This document shows, in pieces, positions 24,998 to 34,296 of a stretch of 64,000 bases of DNA. The translations under genes and the position numbers were made by a program. The stretch lies in contig NZ_JOJM01000038.1 in assembly GCF_000720325.1 (NCBI RefSeq), positions 1-64,000 of the forward strand, written 5' to 3'. The notes under the pieces were generated by a model, which saw only the letters and a list, made by a program, of their open reading frames with translations, made no database searches and had not been told where the DNA came from. This DNA is from Streptomyces sp. NRRL B-1347 (GTDB taxonomy: Bacteria; Actinomycetota; Actinomycetes; Streptomycetales; Streptomycetaceae). Numbering within the stretch: position 1 is the first letter of the stretch; every line of letters starts with the position of its first letter.

Positions 24998-25531
24998 TCA
25001 GGCGACGTAGGTGCGCCTGCGGAACATCTTGGCGATGTCGGCGAAGGGAGTGTTGAGCGCAAAGACGGCGACGTGCTCGAAGGAACCCCAGACGCTTCCG
25101 GCGTTCTGCGCGTCCAGCATGACCCGCTCACGCTCGAGGTACGGCCAGACGGCCAGCCACACCTCGCGGAGGAAGCGGTAGTAGAGGGCCACGACCAGGT
25201 ACTCCGGAATGGCCCCCAGAACCACTAGGGTTCCCAGATCCTGGTAGAACCCTCCGACTTTCTTGACCTGGCTCTGCAGGGGCTCGGGCAGGCCGGAGAT
25301 GCCTCCCTGCGGATCCGGTGCCGATTCGCTCTTCAGCTCCGCCACCACGGCCCGCTGAGCCGCCTGGAAGTCATCCGTGCGGCACCTGACGATGAACTCG
25401 GCCACCAAGCGCATGATGGCCGCCTTCTGGGCGTCGGCAGCCTGCCGACGGGCGGACCACAGCGACACCATCAGGGCCGAGACGGCGACCAGCATACTCA
25501 GGGCGGTGGCCGCCCACGACGCGGACTCCAT
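24998..25531 (-). CDS. membrane protein, DUF4760-like
   Basis: With ATG 25531 the product has 177 residues. One N-terminal transmembrane helix (ATALSMLVAVSALMVSLW) precedes a soluble helical part with FYQDLGTLVVLGAIPEYLVVALYY near residue 105, similar to DUF4760 proteins. No function is known. The ribosome site is weak, so a longer start up to 25729 cannot be excluded. Confidence 0.55.
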   Translation of the reverse strand: MESASWAATALSMLVAVSALMVSLWSARRQAADAQKAAIMRLVAEFIVRCRTDDFQAAQRAVVAELKSESAPDPQGGISGLPEPLQSQVKKVGGFYQDLGTLVVLGAIPEYLVVALYYRFLREVWLAVWPYLERERVMLDAQNAGSVWGSFEHVAVFALNTPFADIAKMFRRRTYVA

Positions 25532-25944
25532 GCGGGAAGTATGGACAGCCGCCGGGGCCGACGGAAGCGTGCTGCCGCGCCGTGAACGTCCCTCGTAGCG
25601 GTGACGTGACCCGGGTGTCCCGCGCGCCCGGTGGGCCGACGGTGCCTCAGACTGGTACGGGCTCCTGCCAGTCGCCCGGGCCCACGACCTGGTTGAGCTA
25701 TCCACGGTTTGACCAGCGTAAATGGCCATACTGTCGCAAGGTGGATCCGGTGTTCAGCGGAGGGGACGCGGGGCGAGCCAGATGCCGGTGGCGGCCCGGA
25801 TGGGCACGCTGGTGAGGCCGTGCCCCTGCGGTGCCAGTCCAGAGGGCCGCACGCGCGAAGAAGAAGTCGCGTCCCCTTGTGCGGCTGCCGGATGGTGTGG
25901 GCACCCTCCGGCTCCCCCTGCCAGGCCCGGCCGATGGCAGCCGG
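25532..25944. other. 413-base region without a supported gene
   Basis: Short open frames on both strands show no recognisable domain. A plus-strand stretch ending at the TGA near 25711 (…WYGLLPVARAHDLVELSTV) could be the tail of a lost gene, but this is too short to call. Confidence 0.3.
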
Positions 25945-26742
25945 TCAGCGGGCCCGCAGCAGCGTCATCAGCTGCCCGTGCGTCTCGCCGTCGGCTGCTG
26001 CGACGAGGCCGCGGCCTGTCTCTCCGAGCGGGCCGCCGTCGATTCCGGTGACGACGCAGCCCGCGGCCCGGCACAAGGCGATGCCCGCTGCGAAGTGCAC
26101 GCTGTTGGAGAGGTCTCCGCCGTCGGTGACGTACGCGGCGCGCTTGCCGGCGGCGACCCAGGCCAGCGCCAGCGTGGTGGACACGACGCGCGGCCGGAAG
26201 CGTTCGACGAAGTCGGGGTGGGCCAGCAGGTCCACGGCCCGGAGTCGGGGGGCGCTCGGGAACGGCGGGTCCAGGTTGACGTCCACGAGCCGGGTGGCGG
26301 GCGAGGGTGTCAGCAGGGTGTCGTCGGCCCCGTCATGCCGCACCCAGGCGGTCTGCCCGTCGGTGAAGAAGACCTCACCGCTGAACGGGTCGGCCACCGC
26401 GGCCGCCCCGCCGCGCAGGGCCACGTTGACGGCCACCAGCATGTTGCCGACGGCGTAGTTCAGAGTGCCGCACAGGGGGTCCACCATCCACTGGCGCGCA
26501 GCGTCGGCGACACCCTGCTGTCCGCCTTCCTCGCCCAGCACCGCGTCGTCGGGCCGCGCGGCGCGAAGGACGCCGAGGATCGCCTTCTCCGCCTCCACAT
26601 CGGCGGTGGTGGCGAAGTCCCCGGCGCCCTTGTCGATGCGGTTGAGGCGCTGGCCGTACACGCTCCGGACCACGTCCGCGCCGGCCCGTGCCCCGGCTAT
26701 CGCGACCGCGGCGTCGTCAGAACTCTCGTATGGGTTGATCAC
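25945..26742 (-). CDS. inositol monophosphatase-like protein with altered metal site
   Basis: The 265-residue protein aligns to the inositol monophosphatase family: DFATTADVEAEKAIL near residue 42, VLGEEGG near 68, WMVDPLCGTLNY near 85 and the C-terminal HFAAGIALCRAAGC. In active family members the second motif reads DPxDGT and the last WDxAAG. Here the second aspartate is Cys and the tryptophan-aspartate pair is Val-His, so two metal ligands are lost. It may be inactive or use another chemistry. It is a single gene. Confidence 0.75.
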   Translation of the reverse strand: MINPYESSDDAAVAIAGARAGADVVRSVYGQRLNRIDKGAGDFATTADVEAEKAILGVLRAARPDDAVLGEEGGQQGVADAARQWMVDPLCGTLNYAVGNMLVAVNVALRGGAAAVADPFSGEVFFTDGQTAWVRHDGADDTLLTPSPATRLVDVNLDPPFPSAPRLRAVDLLAHPDFVERFRPRVVSTTLALAWVAAGKRAAYVTDGGDLSNSVHFAAGIALCRAAGCVVTGIDGGPLGETGRGLVAAADGETHGQLMTLLRAR

Positions 26743-26804
26743 GTCGTGCAGATTACCCAGGCGACTTCACCGCCCCCGCCGAACCCTCCCGCCCTCGTGC
26801 GACG

Positions 26805-27617
26805 TCACCAGAACTGTGCCAGCGGGCCCACCTTGTACGCCGCCGTGTCGACGCTGATGTTGCCCGCGAAGGGGTGGTCCAGGACGACGACGAGCAGCAG
26901 GCTGAATCCGATGAGGGCGGCGACCGCGCCGACGAACAGGAGTTGGACGCGGCGGCTGTTGATGCCGTAGAGGAAGGTCAGGGGGATGAACGCCAGCGCG
27001 CCGCCGTACACCAGGGTCTTCAGGATCCCGGGGAGTTCCTGGTCGGCGATGGTCATGCGGGCGCGGCGGTGGGTGACCACCGCGTTGAGGTCGTCGGTCG
27101 CCTTGCGGTAGAAGGCCTTCTCCCTCTCCGTACGCGGTTCGTACGTCTGGAGAGAGGTGAACAGGTCACGCATCTGCTGCTGGGCGACGGAGTACCGGGG
27201 CTTGCCGGTCCGCATGAGGGGCCACTGCACGTCGACCACCTTGTGGGTGTAGGCGCCGACGGCCGCGTGGACGCGGTCGCGCTGGGCGGGCGGGAACACC
27301 TCGCTGTCCCAGGTGAGCTGGGCCAGGGACGACGCCTCGTTCTGCACCACCGCGTCGGCTTCCTGCACCTGGGTCCACAGCGTCACGACGACGAACGCGA
27401 GGATGATGCCGTAGATGGCGCCGTACATGCCGAGGACGACTCCGACCATGTCGTTGTGCTCGCCTTCCGCCAGCTGCGGGTGCAGCCGGTGCGTCAGCAC
27501 GCTGCCCGCCAGGGCCAGGATGACGACGCCGCCGACGATCACGGCGCCGATCGCGGTGGTGGGCAGATTGTTCAGCAGCCACAGTTCCACAGGTCCCCCA
27601 GGCGGAGTCAGTGACAC
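26805..27617 (-). CDS. DUF4239 (bestrophin-like) membrane protein
   Basis: About 260-270 residues with two N-terminal transmembrane helices (AIGAVIVGGVVILALAGSVL and GVVLGMYGAIYGIILAFVVVTLW) and two at the C-terminus (YGGALAFIPLTFLYGI, LLFVGAVAALIGFSLLLVVVL). The central domain contains NEASSLAQLTWDSE, the DUF4239 hallmark. Function unknown. GTG 27617 is listed; an internal GTG (MELWLLNN) preceded by GGGGGA may be the true start. Confidence 0.75.
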   Translation of the reverse strand: MSLTPPGGPVELWLLNNLPTTAIGAVIVGGVVILALAGSVLTHRLHPQLAEGEHNDMVGVVLGMYGAIYGIILAFVVVTLWTQVQEADAVVQNEASSLAQLTWDSEVFPPAQRDRVHAAVGAYTHKVVDVQWPLMRTGKPRYSVAQQQMRDLFTSLQTYEPRTEREKAFYRKATDDLNAVVTHRRARMTIADQELPGILKTLVYGGALAFIPLTFLYGINSRRVQLLFVGAVAALIGFSLLLVVVLDHPFAGNISVDTAAYKVGPLAQFW

Positions 27618-27691
27618 AACAGACGGGCAAGCCCGCGTATTTGTCGTGCGTCACGGCAGCGGCGGATATGCCTGGGAGGCGCGTTCGCCAC

Positions 27692-28195
27692 TCAGAAGGG
27701 GGACGTGGGGGCGTCGGCCACGCGGCGCTCGCCGCCGTTGCGCTCCTGCCAGAACCGGTACACCGCGATGGCGTCCGCACGGGCGTCGTGGCGCATCGGC
27801 AGGCGGCGCTCGGTGTGGTCCTTGGCGAACTCGCCGTAGAAGGTGTCGAGTTCGAAGTACTTGCGGTCGTCCACGTAGTGCGGCTCGTAGGCGTCGCGGG
27901 TGGTGAGGAAGACGACCTCGTCCGGTGAGCAGTAGTACAGCGAGCCGAGGCACATGGGGCAGGGATGGGCCAGGACGTAGATGGTGGCGCCGGTCAGGTG
28001 CTCGGTGCCCAGCTTCGTGCAGGCCTCGCGGATGGCGAGGATCTCGGCGTGGGCGGTGGGGTCGCTGGTCTGGGCGACGAGATTCGGGGACTCGGCGAGG
28101 ATCTCGCCGTCCTTGACGATGACGGTCGCGAAGGGGCGGCCGCCCTCGGCGACGTTCTGCCGGGCGATGTCGATGGTGCGCTGTGCGAAGTCCAT
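27692..28195 (-). CDS. nucleoside/guanine deaminase-like zinc enzyme
   Basis: The 167-residue protein has the cytidine-deaminase-fold zinc motifs HAEIL (near residue 50) and PCPMCLGSLYY (near 80), as in guanine deaminase, creatinine-type and tRNA adenosine deaminases. It would hydrolyse an amino group on a base or related ring. It follows cyanase on the same strand, 89 bases away, with a strong hairpin in the gap, so co-transcription is possible but may be attenuated. Confidence 0.8.
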   Translation of the reverse strand: MDFAQRTIDIARQNVAEGGRPFATVIVKDGEILAESPNLVAQTSDPTAHAEILAIREACTKLGTEHLTGATIYVLAHPCPMCLGSLYYCSPDEVVFLTTRDAYEPHYVDDRKYFELDTFYGEFAKDHTERRLPMRHDARADAIAVYRFWQERNGGERRVADAPTSPF

Positions 28196-28220
28196 GGGAA
28201 TCCTCCAGAGGGAGTGGGTG

Positions 28221-28261
28221 CCGGGGCGGGCCTGGCGATACGCGGTCCGGGCCCGCCCCGG
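28221..28261 (-). terminator. perfect 12-base-stem hairpin between cyanase and deaminase genes
   Basis: CCGGGGCGGGCC (28221-28232) pairs with GGCCCGCCCCGG (28250-28261). No T-run follows, so it may be a partial terminator, pause or mRNA stabiliser. Confidence 0.5.
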
Positions 28262-28284
28262 GTGTGCCGTGGTGTCCGGCTGGC

Positions 28285-28755
28285 TCAGAAGGGCTTGGTC
28301 GGGAGGTACTTGCCGTCCAGGGTGATGACCGCGCGCTCGCCGCCCTCGGGGTCGGCGACCTTCTTCACGTCCAGCTTGAAGTTGATCGCGGAGATGATGC
28401 CGTCACCGAACTGCTCGTGGACCAGGGCCTTGAGGGTGGTGCCGTAGACCTGGAGCATCTCGTAGAAGCGGTAGATCGTCGGGTCGGTCGGGATGCCGCC
28501 CTCGATCGAGCCGCGGGTGGGGATGGTCTGGAGCAGCAGTACGGCGTCCTCGTCCAGGCCGAGCAGCTCGGCGACCGCCTTGGCGGCGGGCTCGGGCAGG
28601 GCGTGCTGGCCGAGGACGGCGGCGGTGACGAACGCGACGGACAGGCCCGCGGCGTCGGCGATCCGCTGCCAGGACAGGTCACGGCGGATCTTGGCCTCGA
28701 CCGCGGCGATCGCGAGCTGCTGACGGGCGCTGTTGTCGAACTGGGCGTGCACCAT
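28285..28755 (-). CDS. cynS: cyanase (cyanate hydratase)
   Basis: The 156-residue protein matches cyanase along its length. The N-terminal helix-turn-helix-like domain ([28 protein letters not shown]) is followed by the catalytic domain with [11 protein letters not shown] (active-site Arg and Glu), [21 protein letters not shown] (active-site Ser) and the C-terminal [11 protein letters not shown]. It converts cyanate plus bicarbonate to ammonia and CO2. A carbonic anhydrase gene lies upstream and a CynR-like gene diverges, which completes the classic cyn arrangement. Confidence 0.93.
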   Translation of the reverse strand: MVHAQFDNSARQQLAIAAVEAKIRRDLSWQRIADAAGLSVAFVTAAVLGQHALPEPAAKAVAELLGLDEDAVLLLQTIPTRGSIEGGIPTDPTIYRFYEMLQVYGTTLKALVHEQFGDGIISAINFKLDVKKVADPEGGERAVITLDGKYLPTKPF

Positions 28756-28871
28756 GAGAGGGGTTTCCTTTCGTACGGCCCGATCGTCCGGATGTCGTGA
28801 GGATCGGGAAGAAGGGGTCCCGGCGTGCCGGTCAGGTCGGGCCGGGCCGGGAGCGGGGATGGAGGGGCGGG

Positions 28872-29471
28872 TCAGGCCGCGAGGGCCGGGCGCGGGTCGG
28901 CGGTGAGGTCCTCGACGGTGCCGGTGGGGATGTCGAAGACCCAGCCGTGCAGTCGTACGCGGCCCTCGGCCAGGGCGCGGGCCACCGAGGGGTGGGTGGC
29001 CAGGTTCGCCAGCTGGGCGGCGACGTTCTGCCGGACCAGCGCGGCGAGCTCGTGCCCGTCATCGGCGGCCGCGGTACGGGCCAGGGCGGCGTCCGCGTGG
29101 CGCAGCCAGTCGGCGATGGCCGGGGCGCCACTGAGGTCGTGGCCTTCGGCGAGGGCCGTCATGGCGCCGCAGGCGGAGTGCCCGCAGACGACGATGTCCC
29201 GTACGCCGAGGACGGCGACCGCGTACTCGATGCTGGCGGCGACGCCGTCGGCGCCGGGGGTGTGCGCGGGGACGAGGTTGCCGGCGGTGCGGATGACGAA
29301 CAGTTCGCCGGGGTCGGTCTGGGTGATCAGCTCGGGGACGACGCGGGCGTCGGAGCAGCCGATGAACAGCGTGCCGGGCTGGTGGGTGGTGGCCAGGCGG
29401 GCGAAGAGCCCGGCCTTGGCGGGGAAGGCCTCCCGCTGGAAGCGGTCGATTCCCTGGGCGAGATGACGCAT
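28872..29471 (-). CDS. cynT: beta-class carbonic anhydrase
   Basis: ATG 29471 gives 199 residues. Zinc ligands and the Asp-Arg dyad are visible: [13 protein letters not shown] near residue 40 and [11 protein letters not shown] near 97. RTAGNLVP and the tail [15 protein letters not shown] are also typical. The enzyme keeps bicarbonate available for cyanase. It is the promoter-proximal gene of the cyn operon. Confidence 0.9.
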   Translation of the reverse strand: MRHLAQGIDRFQREAFPAKAGLFARLATTHQPGTLFIGCSDARVVPELITQTDPGELFVIRTAGNLVPAHTPGADGVAASIEYAVAVLGVRDIVVCGHSACGAMTALAEGHDLSGAPAIADWLRHADAALARTAAADDGHELAALVRQNVAAQLANLATHPSVARALAEGRVRLHGWVFDIPTGTVEDLTADPRPALAA

Positions 29472-29542
29472 GACCTCTTCACTCCCTTCGATCGGGTGTG
29501 TCGGTGTCGGTGGGGCCGACGTCATTGACTGTGCCCGACCAG

Positions 29543-29596
29543 CATCTATAGTGTCCAAGACGCATTACCACTCACTCCTATTGCTCTCATCTATAG
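29543..29596. promoter_or_regulatory. repeated CATCTATAG boxes in the cyn divergent promoter
   Basis: CATCTATAG occurs at 29543-29551 and 29588-29596, 45 bases apart, between the carbonic anhydrase and LysR genes. This AT-rich repeated word in a GC-rich region is a good candidate for LysR binding or for the two promoters. Confidence 0.5.
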
Positions 29597-29604
29597 TTTT
29601 GGGC

Positions 29605-30498
29605 ATGAAGCCGGAACTGCGTCATCTGCGCTACTTGCTCGCGGTCGCCGAGCACGCCAACTTCACCCGGGCCGCCGAGGAGCTGCGCATCGCCCAGCCC
29701 ACCCTGTCCCAGCAGGTCAAACAGCTGGAGAAGGCCGTGGGCGTCCAGCTCCTCGAGCGCACCGGCCGCACCGTGCGCCTCACCGACGCCGGGGCCACCT
29801 ACGCCCACTACGCCCGGCGCGCGCTACGGAACCTCGCGGCGGGCGAGCGGGCGGTCCTCGACGTGCAGGACCTGGCACGCGGACACCTCCGCCTCGCCGT
29901 CACGCCCACCTTCACCGCCTACCTCACCGGGCCGCTCGTCGCCGACTTCTACACCCGCCATCCCGGCATCACCCTGGACGTGCGCGAGATGACCCAGGAC
30001 CGCATCGAGGCCGACCTCCTGGCCGACCGGCTCGACCTCGGCATCGCCTTCAGCGGTACCCACCTTCCGGGCGTCGAGGCCACCGCGCTGTTCACCGAGG
30101 CCCTCAGCCTGGTCGTCGGCCCCCACCACCCCGACCTCGGCGCACCCGGGCCCCTGCCGGTCACCGGCCTCGGCGAACGTCATTTCGCCCTGCTCAGTGG
30201 GGACTTCGCCACCCGCAGGCACATCGACCAGCACTTCGCCGACCACCACGTGCGGCTGCGGATCGCCCTGGAGGCCAACTCCATCAACGCCCTCACCGAA
30301 ATCGTGGCGCGCGCCCCGCTGGCCACCGTCCTGCCCGACGCCATCGCCCACGACCACGCCCACCTCACCCCCATCCCCCTCACCCCCGCGCTCCCCTCCC
30401 GCACCGTCACACTCCTGCGCCGCGAAAGCACCTACCAGAGCGCCGCGGCCCGCGCCTTCGCGCACCTGGCCGTCGAGTGGGCGCAGGGCTTGGCCTGA
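29605..30498 (+). CDS. cynR: CynR-like LysR family regulator
   Basis: The 297-residue protein has a LysR helix-turn-helix (LRYLLAVAEHANFTRAAEELRIAQPTLSQQVKQLE in parts, residues 6-40) and a substrate-binding-like effector domain (LRLAVTPTFTAYLTGPLVADFYTRHPGI). Divergence from the cyanate operon argues that it activates that operon in response to cyanate. ATG 29605 is used. Close LysR relatives exist, so the symbol rests on context. Confidence 0.8.
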   Translation: MKPELRHLRYLLAVAEHANFTRAAEELRIAQPTLSQQVKQLEKAVGVQLLERTGRTVRLTDAGATYAHYARRALRNLAAGERAVLDVQDLARGHLRLAVTPTFTAYLTGPLVADFYTRHPGITLDVREMTQDRIEADLLADRLDLGIAFSGTHLPGVEATALFTEALSLVVGPHHPDLGAPGPLPVTGLGERHFALLSGDFATRRHIDQHFADHHVRLRIALEANSINALTEIVARAPLATVLPDAIAHDHAHLTPIPLTPALPSRTVTLLRRESTYQSAAARAFAHLAVEWAQGLA

Positions 30499-30687
30499 GG
30501 GTGGAGGGTTCCCGCCCCCGAGGGCGGAATGGTCGAGCGTCCCGGCTGAGGGGCAGGCGTCCGAGGAGGGTTCCGTCACGGTCGTCGTGGTTGCTTGCCG
30601 ACAGTGGATGGCTGTTGCTCGATGCGGACGAGGCGGAGTGCCGGCGCGTCCTACGGTTTCGCGGAAGTCGGATCTCTGGAGGCGTAC

Positions 30688-31815
30688 ATGGACAGCTTTC
30701 GCGGTGTGCGGACGGCCGTGATCGTGGGGGCGGGGGTGGCTGGTCTGACGGCGGCCACCGCCCTGGCGCGCGGCGGGTGGCAGGTGGAGATCGCCGAACT
30801 CGGTCCGTCGGCGGCCACTTCTGGGTGGGGCTTGTGCCTGACCGGCCCTTCGCTGCGCGCGCTGGACGAGCTGGGGCTCGCGGACGCGTGTCTGGCCGAG
30901 GGCTACGGCATGAGCACGATCACGCACGTGGACGTGGACGGCGAGCCCGCGGGCGAGGTCGAGTTGCCGCGTCTGATCGGTGCACGGCGACCGGCGATGG
31001 CCGGCATCGCGCGGCCCGTACTGCACCGCGTCCTGCACGCGGAAGCCGAGCGGTGCGGCGTCGTGGTGCGGTACGGGGTAACCGCCGTCGCCGTGGATCA
31101 GGAGGGGGAGCTGGTCCGCGTGCGGTTGTCGGACGGGACGGACCGGAGGGTCGCGCTGCTCGTGGGCGCGGACGGGATCCGCTCGTCGACGCGGGGCCTG
31201 CTGGGTCTTGAGGCCTCGCTCGGCTTCCACGGGCAGATGGTCTGGCGGGCTCTGGTGCCCCGCCCGTCGTGGGCCACCGGGATCCACCAGTTCGCCGGGA
31301 AGGCCCACACGGCCGGCCTCGTGCCTCTCTCGAGCGAGCAGGCGTACGTCTTCCTGACGGAGAACGGGGTGGAACGGAGCGTCCTGCCCGATGCCGAACT
31401 CGCCCCGCGTCTGCGGGACTTGTTGGACACCTTTCCCGGCCGGGTGGAGGAGATCCGCTCTCTGGTGTCCGCGTCGGAATCAGTGGTGCGCCGCCCGGTC
31501 CACACGGCGCTCCTTGAGGGCGTCTGGAACCGGGGCAACGCCGTGGTCATCGGTGACGCCGCGCATGCCCCCGCGCCGCAGATGGCCAGTGGCGCCGCCC
31601 TGGCCATCGAGGACGGGCTCGTACTGGCTCAGGAAGTCGGGCGGCACGAGTCCGTCGGCGCCGGGCTCCAGGCGTTCGTCAGCCGGCGCGCGCCGCGGTG
31701 CCGAACGCTCGTGGAAACCTCGGTGGCCATCATCGGTCTGGAGCAGGCGCGGCGCCATCAGGAGGCGTATCCGCTGGCCGATGCCTGCCACCGGCTCATG
31801 GCCGAGCCCGCGTAG
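30688..31815 (+). CDS. FAD-dependent monooxygenase (PHBH/UbiH type)
   Basis: The 375-residue flavoprotein has the dinucleotide motif AVIVGAGVAGLTAATALARGG near residue 10, the LLVGADGIRS motif near 158 and GDAAHAPAPQMASGAALAIEDG near 287, i.e. the three FAD/NAD(P)H-binding signatures of aromatic-hydroxylase-type monooxygenases. ATG 30688 is preceded by TCTGGAGG. No partner gene is attached, so the substrate is unknown. Confidence 0.88.
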   Translation: MDSFRGVRTAVIVGAGVAGLTAATALARGGWQVEIAELGPSAATSGWGLCLTGPSLRALDELGLADACLAEGYGMSTITHVDVDGEPAGEVELPRLIGARRPAMAGIARPVLHRVLHAEAERCGVVVRYGVTAVAVDQEGELVRVRLSDGTDRRVALLVGADGIRSSTRGLLGLEASLGFHGQMVWRALVPRPSWATGIHQFAGKAHTAGLVPLSSEQAYVFLTENGVERSVLPDAELAPRLRDLLDTFPGRVEEIRSLVSASESVVRRPVHTALLEGVWNRGNAVVIGDAAHAPAPQMASGAALAIEDGLVLAQEVGRHESVGAGLQAFVSRRAPRCRTLVETSVAIIGLEQARRHQEAYPLADACHRLMAEPA

Positions 31816-32103
31816 CAACGTAGCCATGCGGCGCGAAGAGCGTCCCCACGGCCTGTCGTTCGTACGACGGACAAGGAGGGGCACATGTCCGCTGGGGCTT
31901 CCCGGCCCCAGAGTCGGACCGCACCCCGAACCCGGACCCCGGCCGCGGCCCCACCCCGCTGCGGGGCACGGCCGACGAGATGGGCGAGTTCACCGCCGCC
32001 ACGTCGCACGACGACGTCGACCCGGGGCTTTTCATCACCCCGCCGATGTGACGCGACGGAACCCGCCGACCGCCACGGCACCCACCAACCGCCATGGCCG
32101 ACG

Positions 32104-33123
32104 ATGGCCGACAATGGCCCCCAGGGAGGTGCCCCCACCATCGTGCCGACACCGCTGCGCAACCACCCCATCACCAGGTCCCAGAACCCCGCCGACCTGC
32201 TCAACGCCGCCACCCGTCTGTTCGGCGGTTCGGTGGCCGCATCGCCCCTGGCCGAGCTGTGCGACGGCGATCACGAACTGCGCGGCGTCGCCGCACACGA
32301 CTTCGCGGTGGGCTACTTCGCCTCGCCCCTCGATGTCCGCGTCGCCTCGGCCGCCGGCCGGAACCGCGGCCCCTACTTCATCAACATCGGTGTCTCCGGC
32401 GCCATCTCGGCATCGTGCGGCGGCCTGCGGGCGACCCTCGACAAGGCGACGGCGGGAATCGCCAACCCCGGAGACATCCAGGAACTGCGACCGCTGCGCG
32501 GCCAGCGGTCGCGGTTCCTGGGCCTGCGGATCGACGCCGCCCTGGTCGACCAGGAATTCGCCGCACTGACCGGGCGTCCGCCGGTGTCCACCGTGCGCTT
32601 CGATTTCGCCCTCGACCTGGCGAAGCCCAAGGGCCGGGCGGTGCGGCTCCTCGTCCGTTCCCTCCTCGAGCAGCTGGACTCCGAAGACCCCCTGTTCCAG
32701 CGCGCGGAGCTGCAGCGCAGCCAGCTGCGATGCCTCGTCACCGCCCTGCTCCTGGCCCAGCCGCACTCGCACACCGGCGACCTGCACGACGGTCCGGCAC
32801 CCGGCTACCCGCGCTCCTTGCGGGCAGCCCTCGCGTTCATCGAAGCGAACCTCACCGAGCACATCGGCCTCGACGCGATCGCCAGGGCAGCGGGCTGCAG
32901 CACCCGGACCCTCACCTCCACGTTCCGCGACCGGCTCGGTCTCTCCCCCATGTCCTACGTCCGCAACCTGCGGCTCGACCGGATTCGTGAGGACATCCTC
33001 GCCTCCACCGACCCCGTCGGTGCGATCGCCTACCGGTGGGGCGTCGCGCACCTCGGCCGCTTCGCCGGGCAGTACCGCGACCGCTTCGCCGAACTGCCCT
33101 CCGACACCGCAGCCCGCAGATAG
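32104..33123 (+). CDS. AraC family transcriptional regulator
   Basis: The C-terminal domain of this 339-residue protein carries two helix-turn-helix units of AraC/XylS: LDAIARAAGCSTRTLTSTFRDRLGLSPMSYVRNLRLDRIREDI (read in parts), then YRWGVAHLGRFAGQYRDRFAELP. The N-terminal half resembles the AraC-binding-like domain of the catechol/aromatic-responsive branch. ATG 32104 is one of several possible starts; GTG 32143 is another. The target is unknown. Confidence 0.85.
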   Translation: MADNGPQGGAPTIVPTPLRNHPITRSQNPADLLNAATRLFGGSVAASPLAELCDGDHELRGVAAHDFAVGYFASPLDVRVASAAGRNRGPYFINIGVSGAISASCGGLRATLDKATAGIANPGDIQELRPLRGQRSRFLGLRIDAALVDQEFAALTGRPPVSTVRFDFALDLAKPKGRAVRLLVRSLLEQLDSEDPLFQRAELQRSQLRCLVTALLLAQPHSHTGDLHDGPAPGYPRSLRAALAFIEANLTEHIGLDAIARAAGCSTRTLTSTFRDRLGLSPMSYVRNLRLDRIREDILASTDPVGAIAYRWGVAHLGRFAGQYRDRFAELPSDTAARR

Positions 33124-33150
33124 CGCCGTATCAGTCCTAGCCAGTCGTAG

Positions 33151-34110
33151 TCATGCGGGAGCGGCGCCGCTCTGATCCGTGCGGCGGGGCCCGATGCCGG
33201 AGAGCTTGTCCGGGTTGGTGACCGAGAAGACGCCGGCGATCCGGTCTCCGTCGGGAGCGAGGTCCACGACCAGGACGGCGAGCGGGCCGTTGCCGGAGAA
33301 AACCAGCGCGCAAGGGTCCGCGGCCACCAGGCGGTGACGGAGGTCCAGGCCCTCCGCGAGTGCTGCCCGGGCAACCGCCATGAACACCGCGGCGACCTGG
33401 TCCCGGCCGTGGACAGGGCGCAGGCTGACCGCGGGTCCCTTGCCGCCGCTGTCGGTCCAGAGCGTCACGTCGGGTGCGAGGAGCTCCAACAGGCCTCGCA
33501 GGTCGCCGCCGAGCGCTGCCGCGGCGAACCGCTCGGTGACCTGGGCGTGCAGGTCCGGCTCCGGGCGGTGGCGGGGGCGGCGCGCGTGGACGTGGCGGCG
33601 CGCGCGAGTGGCGAGTTGGCGTACCGCCGTCGGAGCGCGGTTCAGGATGTGTGCGATCTCGGGATGGGTGAACCCGAAGACCTCGTGCAGCACGAACACG
33701 GCACGCTCCAAGGGCGACAGGGTCTCCAGGACCACCAGCACGGCCATGGACAGCGCCTCGGCGCGCTCGGCGCGGTCAGTGACGGCGCCTCCGTCCGTCA
33801 CCAGGGGCTCCGGCAGCCACGGGCCGACGTACGTCTCGCGTTGGCGGCTCAACTCCGCGCGGCGGGCGAGGGCGTGGTTCACCGCGACGCGTACGAGATA
33901 GGCCCGGGGGTTCTCCACGGGCTCGGCGTCCGGCCTGCGGTGCCGGGCGGACCAGGCGAGCCACACCTCCTGGAGGGCGTCCTCGGTGTCGGCGACGCTG
34001 CCGAGCATGTTGTAGATGACCGCGAACAGCAGCTCACGGTGGCCGAGGAACTGGTCGGTGACGGCGTCGGCGCCCAAGGGCAGGGACGGGGGCGGGGGCG
34101 GGCTTGGCAA
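33151..34110 (-). CDS. ECF41-type RNA polymerase sigma factor (SigJ-like)
   Basis: The 319-residue protein has sigma region 2 (FAVIYNMLGSVADTEDALQEVWLAW), region 4 (LSPLERAVFVLHEVFGFTHPEIAHILNRAPTAVRQLATRARR in parts) and a C-terminal SnoaL-like domain ending with the NPDKL motif characteristic of ECF41 factors, where the extension controls activity in place of an anti-sigma factor. TTG 34110 is chosen because GAGGAGGAACA precedes it. It is divergent from an amidohydrolase gene, its likely target. Confidence 0.88.
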   Translation of the reverse strand: MPSPPPPPSLPLGADAVTDQFLGHRELLFAVIYNMLGSVADTEDALQEVWLAWSARHRRPDAEPVENPRAYLVRVAVNHALARRAELSRQRETYVGPWLPEPLVTDGGAVTDRAERAEALSMAVLVVLETLSPLERAVFVLHEVFGFTHPEIAHILNRAPTAVRQLATRARRHVHARRPRHRPEPDLHAQVTERFAAAALGGDLRGLLELLAPDVTLWTDSGGKGPAVSLRPVHGRDQVAAVFMAVARAALAEGLDLRHRLVAADPCALVFSGNGPLAVLVVDLAPDGDRIAGVFSVTNPDKLSGIGPRRTDQSGAAPA

Positions 34111-34163
34111 TGTTCCTCCTCTGCTCTTCCTTGTCAGACCGAAGAGGGCCGTCGCGCCGCGAG

Positions 34164-34219
34164 TGTGACATGCGGACGGGAATGTGAGCCACGACACGAT
34201 GGTGCCCGCCAATGTCACA
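34164..34219. promoter_or_regulatory. inverted TGTCACA elements, likely ECF41 -35 boxes
   Basis: TGTCACA appears on the minus strand (34164-34170) and on the plus strand (34213-34219) in the sigma/amidohydrolase divergent region. ECF41 promoters are described with a TGTCACA -35 element and a CGTC -10 element. On the minus strand CCTC stands 16 bases further, a near match; the plus-strand -10 is not obvious. Confidence 0.55.
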
Positions 34220-34296
34220 GTTGGCGCCCGGCCCCTGCTCTGTGGGGTTGCCCGGGGAGAAGGAGGCTCCTCGGGCAACACACAGAGAGGACTTCG

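Noticed and set aside
33334..34296. Long N-terminal extension of the amidohydrolase frame over the sigma-factor gene
   Set aside because: It is antisense to the ECF41 gene; the family starts at ATG 34297 with a good ribosome site.
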